Positions 19,123-23,320 of a stretch of 23,320 nt of DNA are shown here, piece after piece. Both the position numbers and the translations under genes were made by a program. Position 1 is the stretch's first letter. Each line of letters begins with the position of its first letter. Under the pieces are notes generated by a model. That model worked only from the letters and a program-made list of their open reading frames with translations, was not told the DNA's origin and did no database searches. This DNA is from Phallusia fumigata (lineage: Eukaryota; Chordata; Ascidiacea; Phlebobranchia; Ascidiidae). The stretch is from the NCBI GenBank assembly GCA_008931825.1, contig QXVZ01029442.1, positions 1 to 23,320 of the forward strand. The letters run 5' to 3'.

Positions 19123-21176
19123 AAGTTGGTGTACGACTGTACGTTGACTAGTGTTATAGAAATAACATAGCCTTATAGTAGTTAGAATTACCCTTTTCTG
19201 TGCAAACTTGTAACATTGCTTATAAACGCGGCATTATTGTTCAATTTCTGTTTGAGCACAACATACATGACACATACTAATTTTAATTTTATGTACTGGT
19301 TCTTTTCCTGTAGCTTTCAGCCACTGTTACGTTGTGTAAGGTAAAGTCGCTGGTGTGACAAAAGTGTTGGGTTTTTTAGTGGGTCCAAGCAGTGTGAAAC
19401 TGCAACAAGATCAAGTTTTTGTTCTTTTTGCTGCTGTGGTGTTTCTTTCAAGCTTAACGACTTATTTTTTACATTTTTACTCTGGTTTAAAAAATTAGGA
19501 AGCAAATGCTGGCTATGAGTAAAACAGCATGAGCCTAACCTTTCACTTATGCATTGTGCTTTTTTGTTTGACGCAACACATTTATAACTTTGTCATCGTT
19601 TTGCAGCATCGTGCAGCCATAAACTACTTGAAATGACAAATATCATAGCAGTTCCTTAAGTGGTATTTTCTTTTTGTGTTGCAGTTTTTCTTCGACCAAT
19701 CGACCAACGGTTATGTTTTTTTGGAAAACATGCATGAAAATGCATAAACAACCTGACAACACGCATAATTGTAGTGTTGAACAATTTGTTTCATTCGATA
19801 ATTTTTGAGTGATGTTTACTGTGCCAATTGTTTTAATCGGGTGTGTGCAAAGTGCGGCCCCGGTCCAAGCGCGGTTCGCGAAGATGTGCGGATTTTGAAT
19901 GGAAAGTGCAGTACTTGTTTCCACGTAGATTTGCGCAACCGACCGAGTCCACTTTAATATCCATGACCTGACATTGTTTCCAGGATGGCCGAACAGCTTT
20001 ATTCACGAATTTCTCTTTTTCTTACCTTTGTAAACCGAATGTGTTTTCTCCTACGAAGCATTGGAATTTCTGATGTGCTATAAAACAAAGTCAACCTATA
20101 TTAAAGTGCGCCCCCACACTCGATCTCGGTTATTTGTATTTGGCCTTCCAGTAACAATGGTTGTACACTACTGGTTTCAATCTTTACTGCTACTCATTTG
20201 CTTCTTGTATAAAAGTGACATGCCTCTCATCCGATCTATACAAGGCTAACTTTACAATAAACAAAGATTGGTGTTAAAACGTCTAATTTGAGGAGGTTGG
20301 TGACTAGATTTAAGATTTAAATTAAATTTACGTTTCAAGACAATGAAATGAATGAGCATGAATAAATAACGTTTACAGCCTTGGGTTCAGGCGATTGGCA
20401 AACAATGTAAACGTTGGACAACTCCACCTCAGACCCACAAAATCTACAACACTGTTTCCAACTTAGGGTGTAGGCCTACAACACGTTTACTAATTGGCCG
20501 CGTATTGACACTCTTCTACTCTATTTTACTTGTATTCAGCGACTTTTAACCCCACAAAGCAATTCTCATGTAGAATTAGGACATACACGACGGAGAGAAT
20601 GAGATTTCATTTGCTGCATTTTTCTCCTACCAGTCATCATTACCTCATATGTTTGTTTGCAATCTATATTCAAAACCCTTTTCGTTTTCATTCAAAGAGG
20701 GGCACAAAAATTTGCGATGCTTACGTTGGCATTTCGTAATCAATTTTTCAGTTCGTAATTAGTGACAGTCTGCGAGTACTTACTCTTTGTTATGCGTAAT
20801 GTACATTTGGTAAATGAAACAGTTGTAGGTTTCAAATAAAAAGGTCAATATCCTACAGGTGAGGGCGTTATTAGAAAGTTAAATCAGAATTAAAAGCCGG
20901 TGTTTGCTAGGCACAGACAATAGAAGCACAGCAGCCCCGTAAAAAGTTGTAAGTTCCTACTATAGAGGTCAATTTCCTACACGTGAGGGAGCTGTTGGAA
21001 GGTTAAATCAAAGGTTTAAAGCCGGTGGTTGTTAGCCACAGACAATAGAAGCATATCATTCTGGCTCGGCAAGGCTGAGTCGGCTATCTTCTACTTAGTG
21101 ATACAGTCGCAGAGTTCTGAAAGGTGTTTTAGAGAGAAAGATCTATGTTTGTGAACATGAAGATACAAAAGATGAC
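19123..21176. repeat. Second copy of the 2 kb duplication
   Basis: Partner of 17071-19121, offset 2055 over the identical part. No supported gene. Confidence 0.92.
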
Positions 21177-21255
21177 GAAGTCTGTACCACTTTTTATGGA
21201 CAGCGATAACTTTGAGGCTGCAACAAACGCGACAAACATCGTCAAGCATAATTGA
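21145..21255 (+). other. Small ORF (36 residues), weak candidate
   Basis: ATG 21145 (MFVNMKIQKM...) to TGA 21253, crossing out of the duplicated segment. It has no paralogue and no motif. A good donor word (gcaacgtaagt) follows at about 21306-21316, so the region could be a leader exon of gene D. This is a weak call. Confidence 0.15.
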
Positions 21256-21710
21256 AGGCAATGTGATACAAAAGATTTTCGAATAACTTAGGTTGTATCA
21301 AGCTTGGCAACGTAAGTAAAAAATTTTTTTTAAAAAGGATACGATAATCATAAGTTAGGGATGTTTGGGGTTAATGTAGACTCTTGGGCGGAATTGCCAC
21401 AACGATTACTACTTTGTTTAACTGTTGGATTGAATCTAGCCGCTGAGTTTGTTAGTAACTTAAGCTTTTTTGTTGCCTGACAATGAAAAGTCGCTGACAT
21501 CTAACAACAAAACACCAACGGGCGCGCTAGTAATTAACAATGGCTCGCTGAATGTTGTGTAGTTCAACCCCTATCTGAACTATTGAACAATCAAATACGA
21601 CTTTACGGCAGTCAATTTACTTTTGTGGGATTTTTTGTAGTTGTATTCGACACACACTCGTTGACCCTAAAAAATGCATGATTTCTATGGCAAAATATAA
21701 AATCGAAATC

Positions 21711-21740
21711 ATATATATATGCATATATATATATATATGT
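21711..21740. repeat. AT dinucleotide microsatellite
   Basis: An (AT)n run, interrupted once by gc. Confidence 0.9.
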
Positions 21741-21862
21741 CGGATCACGTGACTATTCGCTTTGGCTAAGTCATGCTTTTCCGTCCAAAAAGTTTGCGGC
21801 GAAACAGTTTTTTCAGGTTTTTCGCTAGCAGACAGCGAAGTTCGATTGGAATATTTTGCAGG

Positions 21863-22205
21863 TATGCATATACACTTTTACTTGGTCAAAAAATTCGTTA
21901 AAGAGTTTTTACGGTTAAATTGGATACATGTTAGATATTTGTTCAGCACAAGAAGCTGTAAGCATTTTTGATAAAAATAGGTACTGGGATGGTTTACTTG
22001 GGTCTTAAAAAACTACTATGTGTAGTGGCCACAAAACCACGTTTAATATTTCTAACACCACAAACATTTCATGCTGACACCACAAACATTTTCATGTTTA
22101 ATATTTCTAACAACTCTTTGGTGAATTGTGGGGACCTGGGAGCTAACAAATGTGTAACTTTCGGTACAGCAGTACCTCTTAAGTGGGTTAAGCAAGTCAG
22201 GTAAA
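21863..22205 (+). other. Diverged relative of the microprotein family's intron 1
   Basis: It begins after tattttgcag with gtatgcat, like the donors after exon 1 of B and C. It then shares tttttacggttaaat, the word actgggatggtttacttggg (B: gatggtttgcttggg; C: ggtttgcctggg) and a cagtacctcttaagt word with intron 1 of B and C. The preceding short exon does not keep an ATG in the family frame. A fourth, strongly diverged locus therefore lies here, upstream of gene D. The frame at 21968-22204 is intron-like, and I do not call it a gene. A local repeat (caccacaaacatt...catg twice) lies at 22056-22095. Confidence 0.5.
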
Positions 22206-22378
22206 GTATTAAAGGCAAAATATATCTAGGTTTAGAATACAGGTCAAAATTTACAGTTTAGTTGTTTTGGCCCTTGACAAAAAAAACTTTGCACACAGGC
22301 CTATTGGTACTAAAGCAAATATGTAAAACTAAAATGCAAAAACATATTATTAATTTATTAATGATATTTTTGTAATAG

Positions 22379-23320
22379 GAAGTCGTTCTTTACTTCGAGA
22401 TTCAAAACTGGGACAGAATTGAGAAGGCTCTTTGGATACTCTTTATAACCTGTAGTATGGAGTTCATTAATGTGTTGTAAGTATCCCAGGTTTTTGTTTT
22501 ACTTTCAACATCGCAGGCAAACGCCGAATAGTTATGTTTTAACGGGACAAGTGGTTATCAAGGATTTCTTTGTTAAAGTTGACAAAAAGAATGCGGAGAG
22601 ACAAAGACAACCAAACACAATACCAGTTGTAAGTCCCGACGGTAACAGATCCATTACCCAACATTTATATACATTGGGTTTTCAATCAGTTAGTTTTGTT
22701 TGTTTACTCTCTGAAATGCATTTACTTTCCTTTTTTGCACCACAACAGCCACAGTGGTACAAAAGTGCTAACCACAGAAAACTCCACAAATCTTTGAATT
22801 TAACAGTAACCTGTCCTTTAGCCGTTACCCAGAGGAGCGTGCAAATCCTGCTGATGCAGATACTCTTGAACCAGAAGATGGTTCAAATGCTGCTAATGCA
22901 GAAGAGTGGATGGATGCTCTTGAACCAGAGGATGGTGCAAATGCTGTTAATGCAGAAGAGTGGATGGATGCTCTTGAAACAGAGGATGGTTCAATTCATG
23001 CTAATGCAGATGAATGGATGGATGCTCTTGAAACAGAGACTGGTGCAAATCCTGCTGATGCAGATGAGTGGATGGATGCTCTTGAACCAGAGGATGGTTC
23101 AAATCCTGCTGATGTAGAAAGGTGGATGGATGCTCTTGAAACAGAGACTGGTGCAAATCCTGCTGATACAGATGAGTGGATGGATGCTCTTGAAATAGAG
23201 ACTGGTGCAAATGCTGCTGATGCAGATGAGTGGATGGATGCTCTTGAACCAGAGGATGGTTCAAATCATGCTAATGCAGATGAATGGATGGATGCTCTTG
23301 AAACAGAGACTGGTGCAAAT
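22379..23320 (+). CDS. Gene D: acidic protein with 18-residue tandem repeats (partial, runs off the window)
   Basis: Predicted exons are 22379-22476 (EVVLYFEIQNWDRIEKALW..., with an ATG at 22457 giving MEFINV), 22517-22628 (QTPNSYVLTGQVVIKDFF to TIPV) and 22778 onward (KTPQIFEFN, FSRYPEERANPADA, then the repeats). Phases agree across both junctions. The donors are gtaagt in both cases. The first intron would be only 40 bases, so a start at ATG 22470 without that splice is an alternative and gives the same downstream frame. The repeat frame has consensus DALEPEDGSNPADADEWM, is strongly acidic, and stays open for all 181 codons to the window end. The other long plus frame, LLMQ-rich, hits a stop at 23115. 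No signal peptide is seen. The function is unknown. The repeats could form an extended binding or scaffold region, which is inference. The MEFINVLQTP start faintly resembles the FIDLQSP junction of the microproteins. Confidence 0.55.
22859..23320 (+). repeat. 54-bp coding tandem repeat, eight full units plus one partial
   Basis: Units begin at 22859, 22913, 22967, 23021, 23075, 23129, 23183, 23237 and 23291 with no indel between them. Two main flavours occur, EPEDGS and ETETGA, in a mixed order that suggests several rounds of unequal exchange. Most units keep E(E/D)EWMDALE. The array continues beyond the window. Confidence 0.93.

Noticed and set aside
23001-23264. Minus-strand His/Gln-rich repeat ORF
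   Set aside because: It is a shadow of the 54-bp array. It ends within the array, while the acidic plus frame stays open and joins upstream exons in phase.
1-23320. tRNA, rRNA, CRISPR array, bacterial operons
   Set aside because: No cloverleaf, no rRNA-like sequence, no regularly spaced short repeats with unique spacers, and no bacterial gene density were seen by eye. A covariance-model scan could still find a small RNA.

Overview
The window looks like AT-rich eukaryotic DNA. It has small exons with GT-AG introns, hAT-type MITE ends, a broken LINE reading frame and dense segmental duplication, and no bacterial gene layout. An invertebrate is likely. A highly polymorphic tunicate such as Ciona would fit the short introns and the roughly 3% divergence between apparent alleles, but the sequence does not prove a species. 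Most of the open frames longer than 60 codons are not real genes. The convincing coding signal is in tiny exons that a length cut-off would miss. Layout: 1-2237 is a duplicated block (partner 11009-13213) that ends in a small ORF here called X-A. 2310-5470 is microprotein gene A, with an internal tandem duplication of 2421-3972 and 3976-6596. 6532-6858 is ORF X-B. 7400-8216 is microprotein gene B, followed by a 3' flank to about 9723 that is artificially doubled around a single N at 9199. 9995-10163 is a LINE 3'-end fossil. 11009-13213 is the second duplicated block, with X-C. 14839-16293 is microprotein gene C, carrying a MITE insertion. 16294-17070 is a 3' flank paralogous to that of B. 17071-21176 is a 2 kb segment present twice around a single N at 19122, again probably a false duplication. 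21177-23320 holds a diverged relative of the family's first intron and then gene D, which encodes an acidic protein of 18-residue repeats and runs off the window. The central observation is the family A/B/C. Each gene has a 27-nt coding exon 1 starting with ATG, a 53-nt exon 2 (phase 0 in, phase 2 out) and a short terminal exon. They encode predicted proteins of 52, 40 and 47 residues. Exon lengths, phases and splice sites are the same in all three, while most of the introns have diverged. B and C differ by 9 synonymous and 6 amino-acid-changing codons out of 40, which supports real selected coding sequence. The proteins have no signal peptide, look helical, and match no family that I recognise. 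Each gene is preceded by a copy of ORF X, so the ancestral unit was probably X plus microprotein gene, amplified by tandem and segmental duplication.
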